Shown here one piece after another: positions 1-9,612 of a DNA stretch of 64,000 bases. The notes beneath the pieces were generated by a model. It saw nothing but the letters and a program-made list of their open reading frames with translations. It was not told where the DNA came from and searched no databases. The stretch is from assembly GCA_041391925.1 (NCBI GenBank), contig JAWKNA010000008.1, forward strand, positions 151,768-215,767, given 5' to 3'. Within the stretch, counting starts at the first letter, position 1. Each line of letters starts with the position of its first letter. The position numbers and the translations under genes are program-made. The stretch comes from JBPOFM01 sp041391925 (GTDB taxonomy: Bacteria > Bacteroidota > Bacteroidia > Flavobacteriales > Flavobacteriaceae).

Positions 1-821
1 TGATAATGCAGCACTTCGCCTTGGATAAAAATATCGGATAAGAAAAAGGATGTTCCAAAACTTCTATCCATTATCAACAATAACGCTGCCGATAATAATA
101 CTGGGAAAGATACGACACCAATAACTGCTGTGATGAAAAACGCCCAAATGGTCAATGGCAAACGTGTCATTGACATACCTTTTGTACGCAAATTGATGAC
201 TGTTACTATGTAGTTCAATGAACCCAATAAGGATTGGGCGATGAATATAGCCATGGATACGAGCCATAAGGTCATACCAAGCCCTGAACCTCCTTGTGCC
301 ATTGGCAAAGCGCTCAAAGGTGGATAGATGGTCCATCCTGCAGCAGCTGGTCCAGCTTCTAAAAACAATGAAATAAGCATAATGACACAAGACACAAAGA
401 ATATCCAGAAAGACAGCATATTCAGAAATCCTGAAGCCATATCACGTGCGCCAATTTGCAATGGTATCAATAAGTTACTGAACGTACCACTTAAACCAGC
501 AGTCAGAACAAAAAATACCATGATGGTACCATGAATGGTCACCAATGCCAAATAGATATCTGCATCCATAACGCCATCTGGTGCCCATTTGCCCAATAAT
601 GCCTCAAATAAAAGATTTGGCTGTTCTGGCCATGCAATCTGCATACGGAACATCATGGACATCATAACACCAATAACGCCCATAATAGTACCAGTAATGA
701 GATACTGTTTGGCAATCATTTTATGATCTTGGCTAAAGATGTACTTAGTTACAAAGGTTTCTTTATGATGATGTCCGTGATCGTCGTCGTGTGCGTGAGT
801 ATCTACTGCGTGTGTTGACAT
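1..821 (-). CDS. coxA: Cytochrome c oxidase subunit I, aa3 type (3'-truncated by window edge)
   Basis: Only the N-terminal 273 residues are visible; the frame is still open at base 1. This is the catalytic heme-copper subunit that reduces O2 to water in the cytoplasmic membrane. Seen directly: a hydrophobic helix containing VTIHGTIM, whose His fits the low-spin heme ligand, and the WTIYPPLS signature of subunit I, followed by further membrane helices. The cytosolic N-terminus is unusually rich in His and Asp (7 His in the first 20 residues). The gene is the last of the act-cox operon, 26 bp after coxB. The start ATG is the first in frame after the coxB stop. Confidence 0.95.
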   Translation of the reverse strand, partial: MSTHAVDTHAHDDDHGHHHKETFVTKYIFSQDHKMIAKQYLITGTIMGVIGVMMSMMFRMQIAWPEQPNLLFEALLGKWAPDGVMDADIYLALVTIHGTIMVFFVLTAGLSGTFSNLLIPLQIGARDMASGFLNMLSFWIFFVSCVIMLISLFLEAGPAAAGWTIYPPLSALPMAQGGSGLGMTLWLVSMAIFIAQSLLGSLNYIVTVINLRTKGMSMTRLPLTIWAFFITAVIGVVSFPVLLSAALLLIMDRSFGTSFFLSDIFIQGEVLHY

Positions 822-847
822 AATCTATATATACTTTTTAAAGAATT

Positions 848-1978
848 TTATTCGGTTACTTGTTGGTCCACTTCTTCTGCAGCTTCATTGGTTTCTGCTT
901 CAGGTTCAGGAGTCATGGATGCCTTGAACGTCTTTTGTTCTTTCATCCAAGCATCAAACTCTTCTTGAGTTTCTACAATAATTTTCATTTGCATATTGTA
1001 GTGTGATTTTCCACAAATCTTGTTGCATAACAACAAATAATCAAATTCATAAGGGTCTAGAGCTGATTCGTTTTTTGCAACTAAATCTTTGCTTTTCTCT
1101 CTTCTGATTTCATTGATATGCTGTACTTTATCAATCATATCTGGATTTTCCCGCATTTCCTTGGTAGTAATTGTAGGTGTAAATCCAAATTGGGTAATCA
1201 TGCCAGGAACACAATTCATCTGCGCTCTAAAGTGAGGCATGTAAGCTGAATGCAGCACATCCTGAGAACGCATTTTGAACAGAATAGGGCGGCCAACAGG
1301 TAAATGTAGTTCTTTTGCAACTACATCATCTTGGCCATTTGGGTCAGATTCATCAATTCCAAGAATATTGGCTTTGTCTATATCAATCAATCGTACGTTT
1401 GCCATACCAAGTACATTGTCCTCACCAGAATAACGTGCTGTCCAATTGAACTGTTGGGCGTACAACTCAATAACCATTGGGTCATCATCTTCGTTGACGT
1501 TCATGATGCTTGTCCAAGTGAACAAGCCATAAATAATCAACCCAGCAAGAACTATTACGGGAATGATGGTCCAAATGGCTTCCAATGTATTATTATCAGC
1601 ATAAAACAATGCCTTTTTACCCTTCTCGCCTCTATATTTAAACGAAAACCAATGCAAAATGAATTGAGTAACGGTTTGAACAAAGAAAATAATGACCATA
1701 GAAACAATCATCAGATTGTCCAAATCAGGCCCATGCGCTGATGCTGCGTTGGACATCAAGGGCAGGTCACCCCATTTTACAAAACAAACAATGGTGATGA
1801 TATAAATGAAAGCCAAAAAGCCCATCATCAAATAGCCATTGATTTTATTGTCATGATCTGTTGCAACCCCAGAAGTGTCTGACATTGGATTGGTTTGAGC
1901 CAAATCAAATATCTTGACCATTTGCCAGATTGCTACCGCTACAAAAAGTACTATTATAATCGTTAAAAAAGCAGTCAT
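848..1978 (-). CDS. coxB: Cytochrome c oxidase subunit II with CuA site
   Basis: Subunit II accepts electrons from cytochrome c or directly from Alternative Complex III and passes them through CuA to subunit I. The C-terminal cupredoxin domain carries the full CuA motif CNKICGKSHYNM (Cys, Cys, His, Met) and an upstream His in LHSAYMPHF; QQFNW supplies the conserved aromatic residue. At 376 residues it is longer than a typical subunit II: four hydrophobic segments are visible (about residues 1-20, 48-70, 88-112 and 140-165) instead of two, and the C-terminus is an acidic Glu-rich tail. It sits between actF (28 bp upstream) and coxA, as expected for a complex III-oxidase supercomplex. Confidence 0.95.
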   Translation of the reverse strand: MTAFLTIIIVLFVAVAIWQMVKIFDLAQTNPMSDTSGVATDHDNKINGYLMMGFLAFIYIITIVCFVKWGDLPLMSNAASAHGPDLDNLMIVSMVIIFFVQTVTQFILHWFSFKYRGEKGKKALFYADNNTLEAIWTIIPVIVLAGLIIYGLFTWTSIMNVNEDDDPMVIELYAQQFNWTARYSGEDNVLGMANVRLIDIDKANILGIDESDPNGQDDVVAKELHLPVGRPILFKMRSQDVLHSAYMPHFRAQMNCVPGMITQFGFTPTITTKEMRENPDMIDKVQHINEIRREKSKDLVAKNESALDPYEFDYLLLCNKICGKSHYNMQMKIIVETQEEFDAWMKEQKTFKASMTPEPEAETNEAAEEVDQQVTE

Positions 1979-2006
1979 TGTCGTTTCTCTTCTTTATAAA
2001 CTGTTA

Positions 2007-3488
2007 TTAATAATGAAAATGCTCACTTTCGTGAATGAATGGATTGCGTTTAGCTACCAATGGTGCTTTGGTCAATGCAGTAAATACAATGAACAAGAAT
2101 AATCCACCAAACAACAAAACAGAACCTATTTCTGGTATTCCGATAAACCATCTATCACCAACAGTTGCTGGCATAATCATATTGAAAATGTCGATATAAT
2201 GTCCAAACAAAATCACAATACCGGCCATGATGACAAACCAGTTGATGCGCTTAAAGTCACTGTTCATCAAAATCAAAATTGGGAACACAAAATTTGTTAC
2301 CAACATACCGAAGAATGGCAACTTGTAATCTTCTATGCGCGTGATGAAGTATGTAACCTCTTCTGGAATGTTTGAATACCAAATCAACATAAATTGTGAA
2401 AACCACAAGTAAGTCCAAAAAATACTGAAACCAAACATAAATTTAGCCAAATCATGGATGTGGCTGTCATTTACTTGTGGCAACAGTCCTTTTCCTTTTA
2501 AATACATAGTCACCATGGCAATTACGGTTACAGCACTTACAATCATACTTGCAAACACATACCATCCAAATAAAGTACTGAACCAATGAGGATCGACACT
2601 CATAATCCAGTCCCAAGACATGATGGATTCTGTATAGATGTAAAACACCAAAAATCCTGCGGAAATACGGAATGATTTTTTAAAATTCCTATTGTCTCCT
2701 TCTTCGGCGTTATCTTGAGCTATAGAGAATTTACGAGCAAAATGACGATACAGGCACCAACCTCCAATAAATACAATTGCTCTTATGATAAATCCTGTGA
2801 TGTTCAAAAATCCTGCCTTTCCTTGAATCAATTCATCTTTGGCAACGACTTCATCATTCATCCAAATGAATATTTCATTGTGATGACCAATATAATGTGA
2901 TCCCAAAGCGATAGCAACAACTATAATGGCTCCAGGTAATAAGTAAGCCGTAATGCCTTCCATAACCCTAAACAATAATGGCGACCATCCTGCCTGTGCC
3001 GCAAACTGAATGGCATAAAACGCCAAGGCTCCCAGTGCAATCATCATAAAGAAAAATGCAGCAACATACAGGGCTGACCATGGCCTTTTCGCTAATTGTT
3101 CTTGGACATGAACTGCGTGTTCGTTATCGTGGTTTCCTTCTGAATGTTCAGCAGCGACAGTATGATTATCTTCCATTTCATGATGATTCATCATTGGAGC
3201 ATCTTCCTCAGAATGCATCGCTTCCATATCGCTTGAATCTGTTGCGGTCATGGTTTCAGAATGTTGCTCCATGGAAGCCTCATTATCCATTGTTGCATGC
3301 GATTCAGTTCCGTGAGATTCAGTTGAAACAGCATGGCCTCCACCATGGGCAGAATGTTCGTTAGCCAACATAGTATTGACCTCATCCAAAGATTTATGCG
3401 ACGTCATAAAACCAACAGCCACTCCTAAAGCTCCCAATACAATCAGGATAATCGAAAATGTCTTTAATCTATTTGAAATTGTGTACAT
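2007..3488 (-). CDS. actF: Alternative Complex III subunit F (quinone-binding subunit 2)
   Basis: ActF is a membrane subunit of Alternative Complex III, the quinol:cytochrome c/oxidase oxidoreductase that replaces bc1 in Bacteroidota. The protein has 493 residues and about ten hydrophobic helices, related to NrfD/ActC. After the first helix (residues 11-29) there is an insert at residues 43-128 with about 14 His and 8 Met, many in HxxxH-like spacing, which would face the periplasm. The gene is 2 bp after actE and 28 bp before coxB, so it is translated in one operon. Family assignment rests on gene order and helix pattern; the metal-binding idea for the insert is inference. Confidence 0.9.
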   Translation of the reverse strand: MYTISNRLKTFSIILIVLGALGVAVGFMTSHKSLDEVNTMLANEHSAHGGGHAVSTESHGTESHATMDNEASMEQHSETMTATDSSDMEAMHSEEDAPMMNHHEMEDNHTVAAEHSEGNHDNEHAVHVQEQLAKRPWSALYVAAFFFMMIALGALAFYAIQFAAQAGWSPLLFRVMEGITAYLLPGAIIVVAIALGSHYIGHHNEIFIWMNDEVVAKDELIQGKAGFLNITGFIIRAIVFIGGWCLYRHFARKFSIAQDNAEEGDNRNFKKSFRISAGFLVFYIYTESIMSWDWIMSVDPHWFSTLFGWYVFASMIVSAVTVIAMVTMYLKGKGLLPQVNDSHIHDLAKFMFGFSIFWTYLWFSQFMLIWYSNIPEEVTYFITRIEDYKLPFFGMLVTNFVFPILILMNSDFKRINWFVIMAGIVILFGHYIDIFNMIMPATVGDRWFIGIPEIGSVLLFGGLFLFIVFTALTKAPLVAKRNPFIHESEHFHY

Positions 3489-3490
3489 AT

Positions 3491-4072
3491 CTATATTGAA
3501 TCTTTAACAGTCTGACTTCCTCCTAATTCCGATTTTAACTTCATGACATAGTTCACCACTTGCCAACGCTCTTCTTCTTTCAATTGATTTGCATATGAAC
3601 CCATGGTATTTTTACCATAATAAATCACATGGTAAATACTTCCAGGAGTTAAAACTCTTCCTGGGTCATTATATGCTGGGACTCCAAGTATTTTTTCTCT
3701 TTTCACTAGATTCCCTTGTCCATCACCTTTATTCCCGTGACAGATGGCACAATAGATACCAAATAACTGTCCTCCTCTTATTTCATCAATTTGCGTAGAA
3801 TCCAAGGGGCTTTTTAAATTGATTTTTGCCAATTCATAATCCTCATTGGTGTTTTTGTATTCATAAAGTTCATGTCCTCGGGCAATAGTACCTTCAGCTG
3901 GTAACTGTGCTTCCACCCCATTTTTAAAAGCATCAGATTCACTGTAAGCTTCATAACCCACAGGTTCGTACATATTAGGCATAAATTGATAATTCGGTCT
4001 TGAATCCTTTTTGCATGATGCAAACGATACAAGTATCATCATCAATAGTGTTATTTTAAATACGCTTTTCAT
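3491..4072 (-). CDS. actE: Alternative Complex III subunit E, monoheme cytochrome c lipoprotein
   Basis: Small periplasmic electron-transfer subunit of Alternative Complex III. The start used is the ATG 7 bp after the actD stop, which gives a clean lipoprotein signal (Lys-rich start, hydrophobic stretch, then SFASC lipobox); an upstream in-frame ATG at 4096 overlaps actD and adds eight residues. The single heme motif is CAICH, and a C-terminal Met in NTMGSYANQL fits the sixth ligand. Length is 193 residues, normal for ActE. Expected to be anchored to the membrane by the lipidated Cys and to receive electrons from ActA. Confidence 0.92.
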   Translation of the reverse strand: MKSVFKITLLMMILVSFASCKKDSRPNYQFMPNMYEPVGYEAYSESDAFKNGVEAQLPAEGTIARGHELYEYKNTNEDYELAKINLKSPLDSTQIDEIRGGQLFGIYCAICHGNKGDGQGNLVKREKILGVPAYNDPGRVLTPGSIYHVIYYGKNTMGSYANQLKEEERWQVVNYVMKLKSELGGSQTVKDSI

Positions 4073-4079
4073 AACTATT

Positions 4080-4613
4080 CTAATGTGCTTTATCAATTAA
4101 AGTGACTTCAACGGCTCCTGTATCTCTCAAAATGTCAAACTGTTCATCTATATTATGTCCTGCAGCTATTTCCATCAAAAAGTGGTCATCTGTTGTTCTA
4201 GTATCTGGGTTTTCAGCTTTCTTGAAAGGCCACATTCTACTTCTTAAATAAAACGTGATAACCATTAAGTGGGCCGCGAAAAATACGGTCAACTCAAACA
4301 TGATTGGCACAAATGCAGGCATATTTTCGATATAACTGAAACTTGGTTTACCACCAATATTTTGAGGCCAATCCTTTATCATGATAAAGTTCATCATCAC
4401 AATGGCAACTGTCAAACCGACACATCCATATATAAATGATGTAATCGCAATGCGCGTGGGTGCCAAACCCATAGCTTTGTCCAATCCGTGAACAGGAAAT
4501 GGCGTATATATTTCTTCGATATGATAACGCTCTGCACGCACCTTTTTAACAGCAGCCATCAAGACGTCATCATCTGTATAAATAGCGTGAATAACTTTTG
4601 AAGATTCTTCCAT
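4080..4613 (-). CDS. actD: Alternative Complex III subunit D (DUF3341)
   Basis: A 177-residue membrane subunit of Alternative Complex III of the DUF3341 family. The soluble N-terminus (about residues 1-55) is followed by two transmembrane helices around 57-80 and 100-125 with the connecting loop rich in Pro/Asn, then a short soluble C-terminus. No redox motif is present, as expected; the role is structural. Gene order actC-actD-actE with gaps of 7-8 bp supports the call. Confidence 0.92.
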   Translation of the reverse strand: MEESSKVIHAIYTDDDVLMAAVKKVRAERYHIEEIYTPFPVHGLDKAMGLAPTRIAITSFIYGCVGLTVAIVMMNFIMIKDWPQNIGGKPSFSYIENMPAFVPIMFELTVFFAAHLMVITFYLRSRMWPFKKAENPDTRTTDDHFLMEIAAGHNIDEQFDILRDTGAVEVTLIDKAH

Positions 4614-4621
4614 ACTATTAC

Positions 4622-6367
4622 TTAGTTGTTTATTAATAATTTAGCCTGTCCTGCCCAATCATCACGTTCTGCCCTACCTGGGAAAGAAGCTGTAATTTCG
4701 TCCAACAAGTCATATTCGTGTTTCGTCATTTTGCTCACTTGTAAATAAGAATAAATTCCGATGCCATTCAACACCTCTTCCATTTTTGGACCAATACCGT
4801 TGATTTTCTGTAAATCATCCTTGGTTTGGGTCATTGGGTCAAAACTTCCTATGCCTTCCAAAAGTTTGTTTATGGATTTAGGGTCGTGAGGTTTTGCCGT
4901 TGATTTCTCTTCTACAACTGGAACCCCAGAATGAGGAATAACTTTGTGAGTGCGCGCATCAGAGCCAGTTCCAACCAAGCTATCGCCTCGTTCTCTAATT
5001 TTCTTGTAACGCTCTCCAGAAGATTTCAATATGGTTTTAACCTCTGCCTGAGCAATTACTGGGAACGTTCTTGCATATAAAAGGAACAATACAAAGAAGA
5101 ATCCGATGGTTCCGATGAAAATTCCAATATCCACAAATGTTGGTGAGAACATCGTCCAAGACGATGGCAAATAATCTCTGTGCAATGAGGTCACGATAAT
5201 CACGAAACGTTCAAACCACATCCCTACGTTTACGACGATGGAGATAAAGAATGAGAACATGATACTGGTACGCAACTTTTTGAACCACATAAATTGAGGC
5301 GAGAATACGTTACAGCTCATCATCATCCAATAAGCCCAAGCATAAGGACCTGTTGCTCTATTCAAGAATGCATATTGCTCATACTCAACACCAGAATACC
5401 AAGCGATGAATAACTCTGTGATATACGCAACCCCAACGATAGAACCTGTAATCATGATGACGATGTTCATCAATTCGATATGCTGTACCGTGATATAATC
5501 TTCAAGATTACAGACTTTACGCATAATAATCAACAACGTGTTTACCATCGCAAATCCAGAGAAAATCGCACCAGCAACGAAATATGGTGGGAAAATCGTG
5601 GTATGCCATCCTGGAATTACTGAAGTGGCGAAGTCAAAGGATACAATGGTATGAACCGAAAGTACCAATGGTGTTGCCAAACCAGCAAGTACTAAGGACA
5701 CTTCCTCAAAACGTTGCCAATCTTTAGCTCTACCTGACCATCCGAAACTTAATAATGAATAAATTTTCTTTTGAAACGGTTTGACAGCTCTATCACGAAT
5801 CATTGCAAAATCTGGCAACAAACCAGTCCACCAGAATACCAACGAAACCGAAAGATATGTTGAAATCGCGAATACGTCCCAAAGTAACGGTGAATTGAAG
5901 TTTACCCAAAGCGACCCAAATTGATTTGGAATTGGCAATACCCAATAGCCCAACCAAGGTCTACCCATGTGGATAACCGGGAACAATCCTGCTTGTACAA
6001 CTGAGAAAATCGTCATCGCTTCCGCAGAACGGTTAATTGCCATTCTCCATTTTTGACGGAATAATAAAAGTACTGCAGAAATCAGTGTTCCTGCGTGACC
6101 AATACCCACCCACCAAACGAAGTTGGTAATATCCCAAGCCCAACCAACTGTTTTGTTAAGACCCCAGACACCGATTCCCGTAGAAATGGTATAAATGATA
6201 CATCCAATTCCCCAAAGAAAAGCTACAAGTGAAATGGAAAAAACTATCCACCATGCTTTATTGGCTTGTCCTTCAACAGGTCTTGCTACATCCACAGATA
6301 CATCGTGGTATGATTTTTCACCTGTAACTAAAGGTCTTCTAATAGGTGCTTCGTAATGAGACGCCAT
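4622..6367 (-). CDS. actC: Alternative Complex III subunit C (NrfD-like) with a C-terminal helix-hairpin-helix extension
   Basis: ActC is the NrfD/PsrC-type membrane subunit thought to bind menaquinol next to the iron-sulfur subunit ActB. About ten hydrophobic helices occupy residues 35-450. The protein has 581 residues and does not end there: after a Lys-rich linker and a Pro/Lys stretch, residues 517-578 form a small domain containing INGIGPKMEEVLNGIGI and FPGRAERDDWAGQAKLL. That pattern resembles the helix-hairpin-helix tail found on some NADH dehydrogenase subunit E and ribosomal L21-like proteins. The extension is in frame and well formed, so it is a real fusion. It would lie in the cytoplasm if the C-terminus of the last helix is inside; its role is unknown. 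Confidence 0.92.
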   Translation of the reverse strand: MASHYEAPIRRPLVTGEKSYHDVSVDVARPVEGQANKAWWIVFSISLVAFLWGIGCIIYTISTGIGVWGLNKTVGWAWDITNFVWWVGIGHAGTLISAVLLLFRQKWRMAINRSAEAMTIFSVVQAGLFPVIHMGRPWLGYWVLPIPNQFGSLWVNFNSPLLWDVFAISTYLSVSLVFWWTGLLPDFAMIRDRAVKPFQKKIYSLLSFGWSGRAKDWQRFEEVSLVLAGLATPLVLSVHTIVSFDFATSVIPGWHTTIFPPYFVAGAIFSGFAMVNTLLIIMRKVCNLEDYITVQHIELMNIVIMITGSIVGVAYITELFIAWYSGVEYEQYAFLNRATGPYAWAYWMMMSCNVFSPQFMWFKKLRTSIMFSFFISIVVNVGMWFERFVIIVTSLHRDYLPSSWTMFSPTFVDIGIFIGTIGFFFVLFLLYARTFPVIAQAEVKTILKSSGERYKKIRERGDSLVGTGSDARTHKVIPHSGVPVVEEKSTAKPHDPKSINKLLEGIGSFDPMTQTKDDLQKINGIGPKMEEVLNGIGIYSYLQVSKMTKHEYDLLDEITASFPGRAERDDWAGQAKLLINN

Positions 6368-6393
6368 AATTCGTTTATAGTTTCTAAATTAAT

Positions 6394-9300
6394 TTAAGCT
6401 TCAGTTGTATTTCTCACTTTTACATGATATTGAACGTTTGGTTTTGTTCCAACACTTTCCAATAAGTGATACATACGATTATCTTTTTTAAGTTTTGCAA
6501 CTTTACTTTCTTTATCATTGATATCTCCAAATACCATGGCACCGCTTCCACAAGCAGCTGAACAAGCTGTGCTGAATTCTCCATCTTTGATAACACGTCC
6601 ATCACGTTTGGCATCCAAGATTGTTTTTTGTGTCATTTGAATGCACATAGAACATTTCTCCATCACACCACGAGAACGCACCACTACATCTGGATTCAAT
6701 ACCATGCGACCTAAATCGTCATTCATATGGTAATCAAATTCATCATTTTTGTTGTACAAGAACCAGTTGAAGCGTCGAACTTTGTAAGGACAGTTGTTTG
6801 CGCAATAGCGTGTACCTACACAACGGTTATATGCCATATGGTTTTGACCTTGACGACCATGAGACGTTGCTGCCACCGGACAAACCGTTTCACAAGGTGC
6901 ATGATTACAATGTTGACACATGACAGGCTGGAATGCTACCTGAGGATTATCCATGGCAGCGGATTCCATTTCGTTAAATCCTCCTAGTGAACCATTATCT
7001 CCAAATAAGCCAGAAAAATTCTCCTTTTTCTCGTCATCTTCACTAAAGGTCTCTTCAGAAGAATAGTATCTATCGATACGCAACCAATGCATATCCCTAC
7101 TTTTTCTAACTTCCTGTTTCCCTACAACAGGCACATTGTTTTCAGAATGACACGCAATGACGCATGCTCCGCAACCTGTACAGGCATTCAAGTCAATTGA
7201 TAAGTTGAAATGATGCCCAATTGAACGGTCAAATTCATCCCACAAGTCAACTTCTGGAGAAGTGACTGGAGTTTCAATGTGATTTAATGACACTGCTGGA
7301 ACTGCATTCCAGTAGTCTTTATCTTTGGTATTGAAAATTTCGAGAGTGGTTTCTTTGATGATATCACCACGACCCATTAAGGTATTGTGCAATTGAACGC
7401 AAGCAAATTCATGTTCACCACCTACTACTTTCAAAGAAGCACCTGATTGCGTTGTATTAAAATCTTTGTAAAATTTGTATGCGTTTTTTCCGGTTTGCAT
7501 CTCCTTTTTTAAACCCTTGGTACGTCCGTAACCAAATGATAATCCGATTGAACCGACCGCTTGGCCTGGTTGGATTAGTGCTGGAAGCGTCTCCTTGACA
7601 CCATTTACAGTCAATTCGACCAAACTACCGTTTAAACCACCATTGGCTACATGCCAATTCTTGATATTCAATTTTTTGGCATCTGTTTTGGAAACAGACA
7701 CATAATTGTCCCAAGTCACACGAGTAATAGGATCTGGGAATTCTTGTAACCATGGATTGTTGGCTTGTTGACCATCCCCTAAACCTATCTTACTATATAA
7801 GGTTAATTCCAAACCATTAGATTCAGAAGATGAGGCTAAACTTCTTGCCGCATCTCCACCAGAGACTGATACAGAAGAAATACTTTCAGAGGTTACTTCA
7901 GTAGATTCAGTGTTAGAAGACATTTCATCTCCTACCAAAGAAGCCACAGATACACCTCCAGATTCAAACACTCCATCATGAAGCGCTTGATTGAATGAAC
8001 TTCCACCTAACACACTACTTGTCCAGGTGTCCTTGATAAAATCATGATAAGTCATCTCACTTCCAGTCCACTTCAATAAAGCATCTTGAAATTGTCTAGT
8101 ATCAAACAAAGGACGAATGGTCGGTTGCGTCAAGGCAAAATGACCCTTTTTTAGTTCTACATCTCCCCAAGATTCCAAATAGTGAGGTGCAGCAGCAATA
8201 TATTGTACCGCCGAAGCTGTTTCATCTGCTTTCATAGAGAAGGCAATGGATAATTCTGTATTTCCCAATCCTTCTTTAAATTCCGAACTGTTAGGGAGGG
8301 TATATAATGGATTTACACCACACATAATGATAGCTCCTACTTTTCCAGCTTTCATATCAGACACCAGAGCTGCAACAGCTTTATCACTTCCTTGTCTTGT
8401 AGTAATTGGCGTTTTAGTGTCCAAAGCCTTACTTCCAAGAGAAGCATTGATATTTAAAGCCACTGTTTGTGCATTTACATCATTGATACCAGTTACCAAA
8501 ACACCTTTGCTACCTGCTTTTTTCAATTCTGAAGCCGCTTTTTGGACAGCTTCATCGATGTGTGCTGGTAAATCGGCAGACACACCTTGACCTGTGATAT
8601 AACTATATATTTTTGCTAATGCTTTTCTTTGTTGAGATGGTGTCGCAGGAATACGTGTGTCCGCATTGGCACCAGTTAAAGACATGTTGGCTTCAATCTG
8701 AATGTGACGTGACATTTTACCGTCTTTTGGAATACGCCCTTGAGCATATCCAGCATCAAAACCTCCACCTTGCCAATCTACCAAAAAGTCAGCACCTACC
8801 GAAACGATAGTCGAAGCTTTTGAGAAATCGTAATTAGCCAAAGCGCGCTCACCATATTTTGCTTGGTAAGCATCCAATGCAGCGGATTCTGAAATTGCAT
8901 CATATACTACGTGACGAACATTACCATATTTTTCCTTAAATGTAGAAATCAATCTTGATGTAGAAGGACTTGCAAATGTTTGTGTCAATAAAACGATTTC
9001 CTTACCAGCAACCTTAAGATCGGTTAATTTCTGATTTACTTCAGAGTCAAAAGTGCTCCAAGAAATTTTATCACCGCCTTTCATAGGCGATTTCACTCTT
9101 AAATTGTCATACAATCCCAATACTGAAGCATTCACACGTGCATTTACATGTGACGAGCTCATCTCATTGTTGTCAATCTTAATAGGCCGACCTTCACGGG
9201 TTTTTACAAGAACACTTGCAAAATCATAACCATCAGCAATCGTGGTTGCATAGTAATTTGCTACACCAGGAATAATACTTTCTGGCTGCACTACATATGG

Positions 9301-9537
9301 AATGGATTTAATGACCGGTCCTTCACAAGCCGCAAGAGATGCTGCAGCCGTACTAAAACCAACATATTTTAAGAAATCACGACGTGTAGTGGAAGAGGCT
9401 TCTAAAGCAGATTTGTTTCCTAAAAATTCATCTGTAGGAATTTCCGAAGCAAACTCGTTCTGTTTAAGCGTCTCAACAATAGAGCTATTCTCGTTTAGCT
9501 CTTCAACACTTTTCCAGTATTTCTTGTTTGATGACAT
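6394..9537 (-). CDS. actB: Alternative Complex III subunit B, molybdopterin-like/iron-sulfur subunit
   Basis: ActB (1047 residues) is the large peripheral subunit of Alternative Complex III. Residues 50-75 hold a twin-arginine signal (TTRRDFLKYVGF), consistent with folded export. The first two thirds resemble a molybdopterin oxidoreductase but family members carry no Mo. The last third has four Cys clusters: CTGCGACVIAC, CQHCNHAPCETVC, CVGTRYCANNC and CSMCIQ with CSAACGSG, fitting one 3Fe-4S and three 4Fe-4S centres as known for this family. A Ser-rich linker (about residues 530-570) separates the halves. Position between actA and actC is the standard order. Confidence 0.95.
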   Translation of the reverse strand: MSSNKKYWKSVEELNENSSIVETLKQNEFASEIPTDEFLGNKSALEASSTTRRDFLKYVGFSTAAASLAACEGPVIKSIPYVVQPESIIPGVANYYATTIADGYDFASVLVKTREGRPIKIDNNEMSSSHVNARVNASVLGLYDNLRVKSPMKGGDKISWSTFDSEVNQKLTDLKVAGKEIVLLTQTFASPSTSRLISTFKEKYGNVRHVVYDAISESAALDAYQAKYGERALANYDFSKASTIVSVGADFLVDWQGGGFDAGYAQGRIPKDGKMSRHIQIEANMSLTGANADTRIPATPSQQRKALAKIYSYITGQGVSADLPAHIDEAVQKAASELKKAGSKGVLVTGINDVNAQTVALNINASLGSKALDTKTPITTRQGSDKAVAALVSDMKAGKVGAIIMCGVNPLYTLPNSSEFKEGLGNTELSIAFSMKADETASAVQYIAAAPHYLESWGDVELKKGHFALTQPTIRPLFDTRQFQDALLKWTGSEMTYHDFIKDTWTSSVLGGSSFNQALHDGVFESGGVSVASLVGDEMSSNTESTEVTSESISSVSVSGGDAARSLASSSESNGLELTLYSKIGLGDGQQANNPWLQEFPDPITRVTWDNYVSVSKTDAKKLNIKNWHVANGGLNGSLVELTVNGVKETLPALIQPGQAVGSIGLSFGYGRTKGLKKEMQTGKNAYKFYKDFNTTQSGASLKVVGGEHEFACVQLHNTLMGRGDIIKETTLEIFNTKDKDYWNAVPAVSLNHIETPVTSPEVDLWDEFDRSIGHHFNLSIDLNACTGCGACVIACHSENNVPVVGKQEVRKSRDMHWLRIDRYYSSEETFSEDDEKKENFSGLFGDNGSLGGFNEMESAAMDNPQVAFQPVMCQHCNHAPCETVCPVAATSHGRQGQNHMAYNRCVGTRYCANNCPYKVRRFNWFLYNKNDEFDYHMNDDLGRMVLNPDVVVRSRGVMEKCSMCIQMTQKTILDAKRDGRVIKDGEFSTACSAACGSGAMVFGDINDKESKVAKLKKDNRMYHLLESVGTKPNVQYHVKVRNTTEA

Positions 9538-9612
9538 ATTCTTTAATAGTTATTAGTTGTTAGTTTGGGTTCATAGTTTAAAGCTAAAATCCAAAACTGT
9601 ATCTTCAATTTA

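Noticed and set aside
328..534. 68-residue plus-strand frame within coxA
   Set aside because: Antisense shadow of a strongly conserved gene with no features of its own.
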